Assembly (NCBI RefSeq): GCF_023516215.1
Contig: NZ_CP097350.1
Coordinates: 1-64,000, forward strand
Source: Cytobacillus pseudoceanisediminis
Lineage (GTDB): Bacteria; Bacillota; Bacilli; Bacillales; Cytobacillaceae
Direction: 5' to 3'
DNA length: 64,000 nt
Shown here: positions 1 through 8,757 of the stretch, in pieces
Numbering within the stretch: the stretch's first letter is position 1
Layout of the letters: the number at the start of each line of letters is the position of its first letter
Translations under genes and position numbers: made by a program
Notes under the pieces: generated by a model
Seen by the model: the letters and a program-made list of their open reading frames with translations, nothing else
Database searches by the model: none
Told to the model about the DNA's origin: nothing

Positions 1-239
1 CTGCTAAATATATCTTTTTCATGAATCTCTTTCTCCCGCTTCAGATAATCGTTAATCCGAACTCTAAGTTGGGGAGAGAATGGTACCTCGCCCCTTTCAA
101 TCTGTCCAAGATAACTTGTACTAATTCCCATCCCCTTTGCAAACTGATATTGGGATAAGGCCATTCGTTTTCGGAGAATTAACAATCGTTCTACGTCATC
201 TTCTATTTCAATTTCATTAAATGTATCAACTGTTAGCAT
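1..239 (-). CDS. XRE-family HTH regulator, partial (runs off the window start)
   Basis: About 79 codons of a minus-strand gene are visible, starting at the ATG at 239-237 and continuing beyond the window. Residues 24-60 form a Cro/C1-type helix-turn-helix: the segment ALSQYQFAKGMGIS followed by TSYLGQIERGEV is the typical pattern of this family. It probably binds DNA as a transcriptional regulator. A GAGGAG sequence lies about 13 bases upstream, a little far for an ideal ribosome binding site. A terminator-like hairpin sits in its upstream region at 270-319, so transcription may be attenuated. Target genes are unknown. Confidence 0.75.
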   Translation of the reverse strand, partial: MLTVDTFNEIEIEDDVERLLILRKRMALSQYQFAKGMGISTSYLGQIERGEVPFSPQLRVRINDYLKREKEIHEKDIFS

Positions 240-269
240 TTATTTAACTGTTCTCCTCTTTATAGATTC

Positions 270-355
270 AAAAAAAAGACCGCTAAACACACCTTTAACA
301 AAAGGCTGTTTGAGCGGTCATCGCTTTAAGTAAATTAAATTATAGAAATATTATA
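270..355 (-). promoter_or_regulatory. Short leader transcript with intrinsic terminator upstream of the XRE gene
   Basis: On the minus strand a TATAAT (355-350) precedes a hairpin with arms 319-307 and 289-278 (GACCGCT plus AAACA paired), followed by seven U residues (277-271). An RNA of about 75 nt would end here, before the ribosome binding site of the XRE gene. It could be an attenuator or a small independent RNA. No strong -35 box is visible, so the promoter is only tentative. Confidence 0.45.
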
Positions 356-418
356 GCACATCGGGAAGCATTTTAAAGGGTAAAAACACCACAATAGCAC
401 AATCCTGGAAGTTTATTA

Positions 419-593
419 TTGTTAATTAAATGATAAAATTGTATAATTTTTTCAGGAACTTTTTTATTTTTTTATTTTTTGGCAGCCATAATTTGGTTAG
501 CGGATACTCTATTAAACTTACAACCTTTGGGTTGATGGAATTCAAGTAAGCATTTTGTGCTTATTTGTAACTATCAAACTCAGAGGTTTTTTT
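419..593 (+). promoter_or_regulatory. Type A structured leader, copy 1 (promoter, GCA-hairpin-TTAGCGG, terminator)
   Basis: A sigma-A promoter TTGTTA-N17-TATAAT (419-447) is followed by a T-rich tract and the element GCAGCC-loop-GGTTAGCGG (482-503). Next comes a terminator-like stem whose 5' arm contains AACCTTTGGGTTGATGG (522-538) and whose 3' arm ends at AGAGGTTTTTTT (582-593). The same order of parts occurs at 31.1, 38.7, 47.6 and 60.6 kb. It lies directly upstream of the rad52-dnaN operon and probably controls readthrough into it. Confidence 0.7.
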
Positions 594-655
594 GCATTAA
601 TGGAGCAAAAAATAAGTGGTGGAAAAGTTCTAAGAAACTTTAAGGGGCTGTTGTT

Positions 656-1309
656 GTGAAGAAAGATTGTAGCATGGAGGAAGTTATGCAAAAGCTGCAA
701 GCGCCTTTTCCTTCAAAGGATATCGAATGGCGTGTCAGTCGAAGTGGTCAAAGCAATGGTAAAAAATATGCCTTTGTCTTAGCTTATGTCACAAATCGAG
801 CAATTCAAAATCGATTAGATGAAGTATTCGGACCGGCTGGATGGCAAAATGATTTTTCTGATTTTATGCAAGGAGTCCTTTGTACAATCTCATGTTATGT
901 AGATGGCGAATGGATAAAAAAATCAGATGGAGCAGAGCAAACTCAGTTTGAATCATTGAAAGGTGGCCTTTCAAGTGCAATGAAAAGAGCTGCAGTTCAG
1001 TGGGGCATTGGAAGATATTTGTATAGATTGGAAGAGAATTACGTACAAGTTTTTGATAATAAACGTGATGGATCCAACTATATAAACGACAAGAAAACTA
1101 ATGTTAAGGGTTATTGGATGCCACCAAAGCTTCCAGATTGGGCTTTGCCTGCTGATGAGAAAGGAAATTGTAGAAATGCTTCTCAAGATCCTCAAAATAA
1201 GCCTGAAAAGCAATACCAAAGAGAAAATAGCCAAGCTCAGCAGAGTAATCAAAATGACTCTGTACTGAAAAAACTGGGAAACAACCTCCGAAAGGAACTA
1301 AACAAATGA
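656..1309 (+). CDS. Rad52/Rad22-family single-strand annealing protein
   Basis: The 217-residue protein matches the Rad52/22 family: residues 8-135 hold the conserved core, with the segments FGPAGWQNDF, DGAEQTQFESLKGGLSSA and KRAAVQWGIGRYLY. Such proteins anneal complementary single strands and promote recombination, and are common on phages and plasmids. The last 60 residues are polar and glutamine-rich, like a linker or partner-binding tail. The start is GTG at 656. It overlaps the next gene by four bases (ATGA), so the two are translationally coupled. It is the first gene after a Type A leader, in an operon with a DNA clamp, which suggests a role in processing incoming or broken plasmid DNA. 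Confidence 0.85.
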   Translation: MKKDCSMEEVMQKLQAPFPSKDIEWRVSRSGQSNGKKYAFVLAYVTNRAIQNRLDEVFGPAGWQNDFSDFMQGVLCTISCYVDGEWIKKSDGAEQTQFESLKGGLSSAMKRAAVQWGIGRYLYRLEENYVQVFDNKRDGSNYINDKKTNVKGYWMPPKLPDWALPADEKGNCRNASQDPQNKPEKQYQRENSQAQQSNQNDSVLKKLGNNLRKELNK

Positions 1310-1713
1310 ATCAAAAGGGCGAATTTGACCGCTCTCGTTGTTTAAAGGTAATTGGTGAGTATTTAGAAACTACGGGCCTGAAGGAACAACCGCAATTTAT
1401 CATTCCGCTGTTCAAAAAGGTGACCCAAAATTCTACTTGCAAGTCACTACAAAATATTTTTGATAAAGCAACAGAAGAGGAACTTAGAGCATTTTATGGT
1501 GTTTTGAGGCCGGTTAATGACCTGGTTCTTATCACAAATAATTATAAAGTTGCTTTAAGTGATTCTTTAAGATATGTACAAATTCTTCTTCCTAATGTGA
1601 AGATTGAGAGTTTGTTTAGTTGCTTTATACATCTAACGAAGGATCATGTTAAAGAAGTCGCTACATTTATTAAAGAGGACCTTCAAAATGGAAATTTAAC
1701 TAAAATCGCTTAA
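1306..1713 (+). CDS. Hypothetical protein between rad52 and dnaN
   Basis: A 135-residue protein that I do not recognise. It is predicted to be soluble and mixed helical, with no signal peptide or membrane segment. Its ATG overlaps the stop codon of the Rad52-family gene, so it probably acts with it or at least is made in proportion. A terminator-like hairpin (1724-1766) follows directly, separating it from the clamp gene. A recombination accessory role is only inferred from position. Confidence 0.6.
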   Translation: MNQKGEFDRSRCLKVIGEYLETTGLKEQPQFIIPLFKKVTQNSTCKSLQNIFDKATEEELRAFYGVLRPVNDLVLITNNYKVALSDSLRYVQILLPNVKIESLFSCFIHLTKDHVKEVATFIKEDLQNGNLTKIA

Positions 1714-1723
1714 TTGAGGAGTG

Positions 1724-1770
1724 GCACTAAAGAAGATTTTTCTATCTTTCTTTTGGTGCTTTTTTATTTA
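1724..1770 (+). terminator. Terminator/attenuator between the hypothetical gene and dnaN
   Basis: GCACTAAAGAAGAT (1725-1738 region) can pair with ATCTTTCTTTTGGTGC (1744-1759 region), followed by a run of T. It may end the upstream transcript partially and so lower clamp expression. Confidence 0.55.
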
Positions 1771-1798
1771 TAAAAAAACAACTCATGGAGGAATAACA

Positions 1799-2923
1799 AT
1801 GCATATTAAAATTAACCATTCTGTGTTGTCTGATGCTTTAAAAAAGGTAGAGAAGGTAGTAAACGCCAAACACAATATCCCTATATTACAAGGAATCTAC
1901 ATGGAAGCTACTAATGAAGAACTTATTTTTATAGGTTCTGACAGTAATGAATCATTCCGCTTTCACGTACCTGTTGATGGTGAAAACGTTGAGGTATATG
2001 AGCCAGGGAAAACGGTATTGCCTAAACAAGTGACCGAAACCGTAAAAAGATTCAAGAAGGACATTACCTTAAAGCTTGATGGTTTTACTCTCCTTCTGCA
2101 ATCAGGCCGGTCTAAGTTTAATTTGAATACGTTTGACCCTGAAGAGTTTCCAAAGTTACCCGACTTTGCTATTGAAGAATCTACCCTGTTCTTAAAGGGC
2201 ACTGATCTTAGCAATCTAATCAAGAAAACGGGATTTGCTGCGGCTGATTCTGAAATACGCCCTATATTAACCGGTGTATGCCTAGACCTTTCTGGAGATT
2301 GTATGCAAATGGTTTGTACCGATTCTCACCGGTTGGGTAAAGTCCAGGTGAGAAACACTTCAGATAGGGATTTAAAGTTTGTTATTCCTGCGAAATCGCT
2401 TGATAAGCTGAATAAAACATTTGATTTACAGGAGGATGTCCATATCTATTGTGAATCAGAAAACCAGCTCATCTTTAGAAGTGGTTCCTTGGTGTTCTAT
2501 TGTCGTTTGTTAGAAGGCACCTACCCTGATACTTCCCGTCTCATTCCGCAAGATTTTAAAGCGGAAATGAAGATTAATCGGAAAGTGTTCCTGGATGAAA
2601 TTGAAATAATCCGCGGGATTGCTAATAATGCAGACAATGGACAAGGTGGAGTAATTAAACTTCATGTAAACGGAGCAGCAACTATTTCTTCTTATACCGC
2701 TCAAACAGGCAAAGGTGAATCGGTTGTAGATTATGAGTCTTTAGAAGGCGAAGATAATTTCACGATTAGCTTTTCGGGAAAATACATTGTTGATGCTTTA
2801 AAAGCCATCGATGACGAATTCATAAGTTTCAAGTTCAACGGAGAAATGAGACCTTTCTTGTTAACTCCATGTGAATCTGAGTATGAAGAGCTTCAGCTGG
2901 TCTTACCAGTTAGAACACAGTAA
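1799..2923 (+). CDS. dnaN: DNA polymerase III beta subunit (sliding clamp), plasmid copy
   Basis: The product of 374 residues has the length and three-domain layout of the bacterial beta clamp. Family features include ALKKVEKVVNAKHNIPILQG near the N terminus, the central LTGVCLDL and VCTDSHRLGKV segment, and the C-terminal end LLTPCESEYEELQLVLPVRTQ, which corresponds to the canonical LVLPVR tail. The ATG at 1799 has a good TGGAGGA site; the reading frame is open further upstream but without a site. A clamp encoded away from the chromosomal dnaA-dnaN locus is unusual. It may let the plasmid recruit host polymerase for replication or repair together with the Rad52-like protein. Confidence 0.93.
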   Translation: MHIKINHSVLSDALKKVEKVVNAKHNIPILQGIYMEATNEELIFIGSDSNESFRFHVPVDGENVEVYEPGKTVLPKQVTETVKRFKKDITLKLDGFTLLLQSGRSKFNLNTFDPEEFPKLPDFAIEESTLFLKGTDLSNLIKKTGFAAADSEIRPILTGVCLDLSGDCMQMVCTDSHRLGKVQVRNTSDRDLKFVIPAKSLDKLNKTFDLQEDVHIYCESENQLIFRSGSLVFYCRLLEGTYPDTSRLIPQDFKAEMKINRKVFLDEIEIIRGIANNADNGQGGVIKLHVNGAATISSYTAQTGKGESVVDYESLEGEDNFTISFSGKYIVDALKAIDDEFISFKFNGEMRPFLLTPCESEYEELQLVLPVRTQ

Positions 2924-2967
2924 GGAGCGGAGAGTTATCTCCCTCCTTTTCGAATGGGGGAATTAAT

Positions 2968-3312
2968 TTGAAGATTGACTTTCATAAAGTAGAAAAACTT
3001 TTGGAGCCTTATAAGCAAATTAAAAAGCAAACCTCTGAAAAGAAAGAGGAAGGAGTAGCCAAAGTCATTCAATATGTATGGAATCATACTCCTACCAAAA
3101 AGGTGGATTTTGATTCTTTTAATCTAAACGGAGGTCTTAGAGCTTTTTATGAGTTTTATTTCCTCCCCCACTACGATGATGAAATGACACAGGCAGATTT
3201 AGTCGCTATTAAAGACAATCTATGGGAGATTAACGCTGCCTGGGATGACTTGATCTATTCATTAACCAAATGTAATAACAAGGTTTATGAGAATGAAGAT
3301 GATTTCATTTAA
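2968..3312 (+). CDS. Hypothetical protein upstream of the ubiquitin-like cassette
   Basis: A 114-residue acidic protein, TTG start, without a recognisable motif. It lies 44 bases after dnaN and 12 bases before the next gene, all in one direction, so it belongs to the same operon as the E2-like, JAMM and ThiF genes. In PRTRC-type clusters several small uncharacterised genes accompany the conjugation enzymes; whether this is one of them cannot be shown from the sequence alone. Confidence 0.55.
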   Translation: MKIDFHKVEKLLEPYKQIKKQTSEKKEEGVAKVIQYVWNHTPTKKVDFDSFNLNGGLRAFYEFYFLPHYDDEMTQADLVAIKDNLWEINAAWDDLIYSLTKCNNKVYENEDDFI

Positions 3313-3324
3313 GGAGGAATTGGC

Positions 3325-3867
3325 ATGAGAATGTTATTAGATGCAGAAGAAAAATACGCTTACGATGAATCAATAAGCAATTTTCTTACATTAAAGATTT
3401 GGCACGATTTAGGGGTTAATGTGAAAGAATTTCCGGAATACATTGTGTATCCAGGTGGTTATGATGGTTCATCTTTCGAGATTCTAGAAGCTGGATTAAA
3501 AGCACTTTATCCAACATTCAGACAGCTGGATTATGAAGATGAACACAAACTAGAAACCATTACTAAAGAATCTAATATTTCTTCTACTCCTGAGCGGCTA
3601 TATTTATTAAACAATGATAAGGTTCAAAAGCTACTAGATACGGGTGAGATAGATAAGCTAAAAAAGCCATTATCCAAACTTTACGGAGATCTTACTGAAT
3701 TTGATATGAGTTTCCATAAGGAATATGGATTGGTCTTGGCAATTTATTTTACAAGTGTATTTTTTGAAGCGGCTGAGGCAGTGGCTAGAATTACTAGATT
3801 AGTAGAGGATTTATATATACAAATTGAGGGTGTGACAGATAATGGATTATGTTATCAAGCTATCTGA
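3325..3867 (+). CDS. Hypothetical protein of the ubiquitin-like cassette operon
   Basis: A 180-residue protein with a good AAGGAGGAA site before its ATG. No known domain is evident; residues 130-170 are hydrophobic and helical (LAIYFTSVFFEAAEAVARI) but not a clear membrane span. It overlaps the E2-like gene by 26 bases, so translation is coupled. It could be the cluster-specific partner or target of the conjugation enzymes, but this is inferred only from position. Confidence 0.55.
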   Translation: MRMLLDAEEKYAYDESISNFLTLKIWHDLGVNVKEFPEYIVYPGGYDGSSFEILEAGLKALYPTFRQLDYEDEHKLETITKESNISSTPERLYLLNNDKVQKLLDTGEIDKLKKPLSKLYGDLTEFDMSFHKEYGLVLAIYFTSVFFEAAEAVARITRLVEDLYIQIEGVTDNGLCYQAI

Positions 3868-4549
3868 CAAAATTGATGACTATGAAGGTTATGTAGAGGT
3901 TCTGCGATTATCTGACCGTTTTGATGGAAAGACAGAAAGCTTGGACAAGATGGTGAAAATAGAAAACCGTCTCATCCAGGATTTATATAAAATGACTCTA
4001 TCAGATTTAATCCGGATCTTATCGGAATCTAGTGCAGGTGGAGAAAACATTTCAACTCCTATTTTACCGCAAAATTGCATAAAGCATGTATGGGTGAATC
4101 GAGCTGCTAAACAGCATGAAGTATACATTGAGATACCGAAAAGGCGGTGGGATATTACCTATCATTCTCAGGCTTTTGAGAAGGTGGGATTCCCAAGGAT
4201 GATTTTTAAATACTCAGTGTCTGACACTCAAGTAACCCTATCTAACATTGTAGCAGTGCAAGAGCAAGGGATACTAACTGATGAAACCCCTTTATTTCTG
4301 TTTCCTTTTTCAAATGTGAACACAGATACAAAGGTATGTATGGGTGGAAATGAACTCCCTCCTATTAAAACTCTATCTCAGTTAAGTACTTTTCATAATA
4401 TCTTTTTTGCGGCACCGTTCGGGGATGACTATGGGTCAAAGACGTCTAATGGAAAAACAATACGAGAGCTTTTTACCGTACTTAAGGACAACGATTTTAA
4501 CGATGAATGGCTTGTTCCTTTAAAAGAGTCTATACTTGGAAATTTTTAA
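3842..4549 (+). CDS. E2-like protein of a PRTRC-type ubiquitin-like system (protein B-like)
   Basis: A 235-residue protein whose C-terminal half resembles the prokaryotic E2 fold seen in PRTRC protein B: a beta-rich stretch (RMIFKYSVSDTQVTLSNIVA) followed by LFPFSNVNTDTKVCMGGNEL. In that family a proline-asparagine segment precedes a VC-x-G motif whose cysteine is the proposed thioester site; here this is the Cys of KVCMGG. The neighbours downstream are a Ub-like/JAMM fusion and a ThiF-type E1, which supports the assignment. Sequence similarity is low, so I rely on the motif and context together. Confidence 0.6.
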   Translation: MDYVIKLSDKIDDYEGYVEVLRLSDRFDGKTESLDKMVKIENRLIQDLYKMTLSDLIRILSESSAGGENISTPILPQNCIKHVWVNRAAKQHEVYIEIPKRRWDITYHSQAFEKVGFPRMIFKYSVSDTQVTLSNIVAVQEQGILTDETPLFLFPFSNVNTDTKVCMGGNELPPIKTLSQLSTFHNIFFAAPFGDDYGSKTSNGKTIRELFTVLKDNDFNDEWLVPLKESILGNF

Positions 4550-4574
4550 AAAAACTAATTGGAGGAAATAAACA

Positions 4575-5569
4575 ATGACAAAGGTAGAACAAACTGATAT
4601 TTTTAGCATGTTTGATATTGAGGATGAGGCAGTAATTAAGCTTGAAGCTGCAAAAGCAGCCGCCGTAAAAAAGCGAGAAGAACAAATCGAAAAATTAAGG
4701 AAATCAAATGAGGAAAAGAAAGAGGCCAAAGCTTCTACACCAGCTGCTCCAAAAAAGGATCCATTTAAAGTCCTGGTTGATACCATTGTTCGCTATGCGG
4801 GTATGGACTTGCCAGTTACCAACTATTTCTCAATAGAAGAGCTAGAAAATGGACTTCCGACTAAAAAGAAGAAAAAGATGATGATGGAGAAGAATCAGCA
4901 TTTGAGGCGATTTCTGAAAATGCTCTCAGAAAGAAATTAGAAGATGACTTTCCTGAGCTTGTGGCCAACTTTACTCAACTTGTATACATTGAGAAGAAAA
5001 ACATTATTGTACCCGTACTTTCTGCAAAGAAGAAAGGTATGGTGGATTGTAAGGAGACCTCTGCATCTGCAGAGGTTTCTTCCTGTTCAAAGAAAAAGAA
5101 AATTCCCTTTCACATATTGGCTGATTTTATCGTAGTAGCCAAAGATTTTTCTAGTAAGTTTGGAACGGAGGTTCATGCTGACATCTACATTGACAGGGAC
5201 ACAGGAACATTTATGTTAGATATTCCTAAGCAAGTGGTTAACCCTGTGCTTTGCTCAATCGATGATGATAATGCATGGCTTTATGTTGAGAAATATGGTG
5301 ATAGAAACTTAATAAAAGTAATGGAGATCCATTCTCATCATGTAATGCCGGCTATCCCCTCTCCAGTGGATGATGCTAACGAAAGGTCCCCTATCCTTTA
5401 TGCCATTGTTGGCCGCTTGGATAAATTTTTTCCGGATTTAATCGTAAGAACATTTAACAAGGAGACTCAAAAACACTTTAATATTAATCCCTCTAATGTT
5501 TTTGAAAACCCGGTATTTGATGATTATGCGACTTATCTTAGTGATATTTCAAATGTGGAGGTAGAGTAA
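4575..5569 (+). CDS. Ubiquitin-like domain fused to a JAMM (Mov34/MPN/PAD-1) peptidase; frameshifted
   Basis: Read as one gene of about 331 residues. An apparent single-A deletion in the A run near 4863-4868 splits it; adding one A joins the frames through KEEKDDDGEES. The N terminus is a charged coiled coil. Residues of about 60-155 resemble the small Ub-like PRTRC protein C (VRYAGMDLP, then a segment with DDFPELVANFTQLVYIEKKN and a terminal AKKKG). The rest is a JAB domain with the metal motif HSHH-x7-PSPVDD (E at 5324 region, two His, Ser, Asp). JAMM enzymes cleave isopeptide or peptide bonds after Ub-like proteins, so this may be a self-processing precursor. The ATG at 4575 has a GGAGGAAA site. 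Confidence 0.65.
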
Positions 5570-5570
5570 T

Positions 5571-6414
5571 ATGCCAAAAATATCTGTGGACTTTACAAAA
5601 GGAAAACGTCTTTTCACTCATATTGTGTTAGTTGGAGCGGGAGGAAATGGAGGTTATGTCATTCAGCAAGTAGCTCAAATGCTCAATATCTTTGATGTGT
5701 GGGGCAAAATGGTGATTGCTGATTATGACCATTATGAAGAAAAACCTAGCTAACCAGCTTTGTTTACGCCAAGATTTAGGAAGGAACAAAGCAGAAATAT
5801 TAGCTAAACGTTATCGCTCAGCTTACCAGGTAAACATTGAAACATATAGCGCTAGTTATATTGAGAATGTTGAAACCTTAGACAACTTATTTAATACAGA
5901 CTATGAAGGTTGTCATGGCTGGAGTACATCATATGTACCAATCTTAATCTCTTGTGTTGATAACAATTTCTCTAGAAGGGTATTCCATGAATACTTTGAA
6001 AAAGTAGATAATCTTTTATATATCGATATTGGGAATGAGGAAGCCCAGGTTCCCAATGACTTCCGTATCCGGTCAAAAGATGCCTGGACAGAAGAAGAGT
6101 TGGAAACTTATGAACGATCAGGCTTTACGGGTCAATTGGTATGTGGCCTTAAAATTAATGGGAATGTAATTTCTGAGCCAGTTGCTTCTGTATTTCCTGA
6201 TATTTTAGAAGACCAGGATGAAATTGCCCCGTCCGAACTTTCATGTACTGAACTTGCTGCTTCTAATCCGCAGAGAGTGATAACTAATCGTTACTCAGCT
6301 CTAGCAGCATCCACAGTATTGAATGAAATATTCGAATTAGGAACATTATCTACCCATAAGATATTTTATCATTCTAAGAAAGGATATATGAGAAGTGAGC
6401 CGATAACTCAATAA
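5571..6414 (+). CDS. ThiF/E1-like adenylyltransferase of the ubiquitin-like cassette; frameshifted
   Basis: One gene of about 280 residues, split by an indel in the A run at 5740-5744. The first part carries the nucleotide-binding motif VLVGAGGNGGYV and the ADYDHYEE segment. The second part continues with NLANQLCLRQDLGRNKA, the usual E1 order D-x-D-x-x-E...NL..Q. A later ILISCVDNNFSRR and the SCTELAASNPQR segment match PRTRC-type ThiF proteins. Such enzymes adenylate the C terminus of a Ub-like protein and pass it to the E2. The gene follows the JAMM fusion by one base and ends before a terminator at 6433. Confidence 0.75.
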
Positions 6415-6432
6415 AATAAATTAATTTTTATA

Positions 6433-6462
6433 AGACCATCATTTTTTAGATGGTCTTTTTTG
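6433..6462 (+). terminator. Intrinsic terminator after the ubiquitin-like cassette
   Basis: AGACCATC (6433-6440) pairs with GATGGTCT (6449-6456), followed by TTTTT. It closes the plus-strand operon. Confidence 0.85.
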
Positions 6463-6484
6463 TACTTCGAAAAGAAGATATGTA

Positions 6485-6515
6485 AAGACCAAGCAGAGGC
6501 AATCTGCTTGGTCTT
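6485..6515 (-). terminator. Hairpin after the minus-strand operon
   Basis: A perfect 13-bp stem (6485-6497 with 6503-6515) lies just after the stop codon of the minus-strand gene at 6521. The U run on the minus strand is short, so termination may be moderate. Confidence 0.6.
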
Positions 6516-6520
6516 GTTTA

Positions 6521-7372
6521 TTAGTTGTATTGAAAGAAACTGTCTACTTGAGCTAAGTTAACTGTAAGTTTATCTCTATCAAGAGTATTCATAACAACTG
6601 CTCTAGTAACTATTTGGTCTAAAAGATTGTCCTGCTCTAAATCAGTTAGGCTAGTTTTTATTGAAATATTCAGGAAAAGACCTTTTTCGCTATCCCCGAT
6701 ATCAACAGCCAAAACTGTTACTTCTCCTATTTTGTCTAATCCTCTATAATCTGAATTTATAATCTCCCAAACTTCACTTAAACTATTTACTGCAGTTAAA
6801 CTAAGATAGTTCTGAGGATTAATAAAGGTAATGTCATCTAGAGAAGCCATAATGCCTTTGTGTTGAGACTTATAAAAATGTATACCTCTTTTATTAGCCT
6901 CGTCTTTAAAAGCCCATAATGCCCCTAAACAAGCCGTATTTAAGGATATATCCATCAGGGTAGGGTAAACACCCTCATATTCAATTACCATCCATTTGAT
7001 CATCTCTCTAAGGCTATCCATGGTTATTACTTCTTCTAGGTTATTATTTGAGCCGACTCGGAGCATATCGGGGATTTGTTGCGCTATTACCCCTTCTGCT
7101 TGTTTAAACCAATCATCCTCAAAGTTCGATTCGCTGTTTTGCATTAATTCCATTGCCATAAAGTAACCATTAAATATTTGTGATTGAATTCCTGCAAATA
7201 GCATATTCTCCATCTTCTCTACTTTGTCATGCTGCACGTATTGTAATAATCTATTTTTATAGAACTCATAGATTGTTGCTAAATCAATATTGAACTCTTG
7301 ATTATTCTGTTGGTGGGCTTTTAATTTCTTTTGTGTGTATTCATAAATATTAATCTCAGTGGTTTGTGTCAT
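6521..7372 (-). CDS. Hypothetical protein, last gene of a minus-strand operon
   Basis: A 283-residue soluble protein that I do not recognise. It is rich in acidic residues, has no signal peptide and no obvious catalytic motif. The ATG is preceded by AAAGGAGAA. It lies 21 bases after the lipoprotein gene, so the three minus-strand genes 8625-6521 form one operon controlled by a Type B leader. Confidence 0.6.
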   Translation of the reverse strand: MTQTTEINIYEYTQKKLKAHQQNNQEFNIDLATIYEFYKNRLLQYVQHDKVEKMENMLFAGIQSQIFNGYFMAMELMQNSESNFEDDWFKQAEGVIAQQIPDMLRVGSNNNLEEVITMDSLREMIKWMVIEYEGVYPTLMDISLNTACLGALWAFKDEANKRGIHFYKSQHKGIMASLDDITFINPQNYLSLTAVNSLSEVWEIINSDYRGLDKIGEVTVLAVDIGDSEKGLFLNISIKTSLTDLEQDNLLDQIVTRAVVMNTLDRDKLTVNLAQVDSFFQYN

Positions 7373-7393
7373 CTAAATTCTCCTTTGTAAGTA

Positions 7394-8044
7394 TTATGAA
7401 GCATTATCCTGAACTTCATATGGAGGTGAAGGACTATCATCAGCATATTTCCAGACTCCATTTTCCTTTTGAATTATGGATATAAAATACTCCTCCCCGT
7501 TTGTTGTTAAAACCTTACGATAAAAACTCCCTTCATTTTTAAGCCGGTTAAAAGTAACATTTGTTAATGTGTAGCTTTCGCCATTAATATTTTGTTTTAG
7601 ATACAGGTCCTGTAATGAAGAAAATACAGTTACAGCATCATCCTTAGAAGGTAAAGATTCCTTTACTGACTCAGTTCCATATTGTAAAAGGAATTCATAA
7701 TAGTTTTCCGGAGAAAGTTGCACTGTGTAGAATTTATACAATGCGTCTGCGACAAATTTTGAAAACTCTGCAGCATCCTTATACTCTTCTAAATTTTTGT
7801 AGTCTAGATTTTCAACTTCTTTTAAGGTATCTAACTCATTTTCATAGACTACCTCATTAACTGGTCTCTCCATATCTTTGTATATTTTCTCTTGTTCTTC
7901 TTTTTCTTTGCTATCCTTAAGTTCACCTTGCTTCTTTTCTTCTTTTAGAGCTTCAATTCTTTTTGATTCTTTATCGAATAAACCACCGCATCCAGTTAAC
8001 AGCATAGAACTAGATAGAATTAGAGAAATAGCTTTAACTTTCAT
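7394..8044 (-). CDS. Lipoprotein of unknown function
   Basis: A 216-residue protein with a clear lipoprotein signal: positively charged start MKVKAIS, a hydrophobic core and the lipobox LTGC at about residues 16-19, so it should be anchored to the outer face of the membrane through Cys19. A highly charged coiled-coil linker follows (residues 25-65), then a globular domain. The start overlaps the stop of the upstream gene (ATGA), indicating translational coupling. A role in surface interaction or mating-pair contact is possible but not shown. Confidence 0.7.
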   Translation of the reverse strand: MKVKAISLILSSSMLLTGCGGLFDKESKRIEALKEEKKQGELKDSKEKEEQEKIYKDMERPVNEVVYENELDTLKEVENLDYKNLEEYKDAAEFSKFVADALYKFYTVQLSPENYYEFLLQYGTESVKESLPSKDDAVTVFSSLQDLYLKQNINGESYTLTNVTFNRLKNEGSFYRKVLTTNGEEYFISIIQKENGVWKYADDSPSPPYEVQDNAS

Positions 8045-8625
8045 CTTAAGGTCCCTTCTGTCAAAAGCTTCTTTTCTTTAGTAGTAAGATAATTTATTAG
8101 TTCTGCGCTATGTAAAGCAGAGATGTCACTCACTGCAGATGTGACAAGTTTAGGTATATCTGTTATTTTCATTTGGTTATTGCTAGGTGTTACTGGTACT
8201 TTTAAATGCTTTTCTAAACAATATGAAAGAGTTTTAAGATGATCTCTATCAATACTAGTTGGTAGTGATATGCTTTCTAATTTTCTAATTCCAAATAAGT
8301 TGATGCAGACAATAATCGATTTTAAAGTAATCAAGCCTGGATCTAAGATTAAGCTAAATATCTTCGAATTATCTTTGTACCATTGGTCTATCAAAGTTTT
8401 TAAAATTGGATGTGAATGTATACTAAGCTGTTCTTTTTTACTATTAATTTCAATATAGTTACTAATCTGCTCATTCTTAAGAACTTCCGATAAGTATAAA
8501 GATTTTTGTTTGTTAAAAGGTATAGATAATACATCATTGGAATTATTGAAATCAAAATCTCCTTCTCCTATTAAGACTGCTTTGGAGAAATCTAATAGGT
8601 TTCTAGCAACTTGCTTATCTTCCAA
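8041..8625 (-). CDS. Hypothetical protein, first gene of the minus-strand operon
   Basis: A protein of 194 residues starting at TTG 8625, chosen because AAAGGAG lies eight bases upstream. The frame is open further upstream, but that part is the attenuator hairpin and is unlikely to be translated as protein. The product is mixed alpha/beta with no known motif. It is translationally coupled to the lipoprotein gene. Confidence 0.55.
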   Translation of the reverse strand: MEDKQVARNLLDFSKAVLIGEGDFDFNNSNDVLSIPFNKQKSLYLSEVLKNEQISNYIEINSKKEQLSIHSHPILKTLIDQWYKDNSKIFSLILDPGLITLKSIIVCINLFGIRKLESISLPTSIDRDHLKTLSYCLEKHLKVPVTPSNNQMKITDIPKLVTSAVSDISALHSAELINYLTTKEKKLLTEGTLR

Positions 8626-8647
8626 CGCCACAGCTCCTTTCCCATAA

Positions 8648-8757
8648 AAAAAGCACTCCAGAATAAAACCATCTCCGATAAAAGATAGTTTTTCTGGGTG
8701 CTTCCCATTGTTGTTTTTGTTTCCACAATTATACACTTAATTTTGAAGCCTATTCAA
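8648..8757 (-). promoter_or_regulatory. Type B leader, copy 5 (GGG/CCC hairpin overlapping a terminator)
   Basis: On the minus strand a promoter TTGAAT-N18-TATAAT (8757-8728) precedes GGG (8706-8704), a short loop and CCC (8698-8696). The CCC lies inside the 5' arm of a terminator, GCACCCAGAAAAAC, whose 3' arm ends in GGAGTGC and a U run near 8648. Forming the small hairpin and the terminator are mutually exclusive. The same plan is seen at 15.5, 19.8, 22.5 and 31.0 kb. The promoter lies inside the end of the recombinase gene. Confidence 0.6.

Noticed and set aside
5736..5750. Programmed frameshift in the ThiF-like gene
   Set aside because: The same kind of run error occurs in many unrelated genes of the window, so an assembly cause is simpler.
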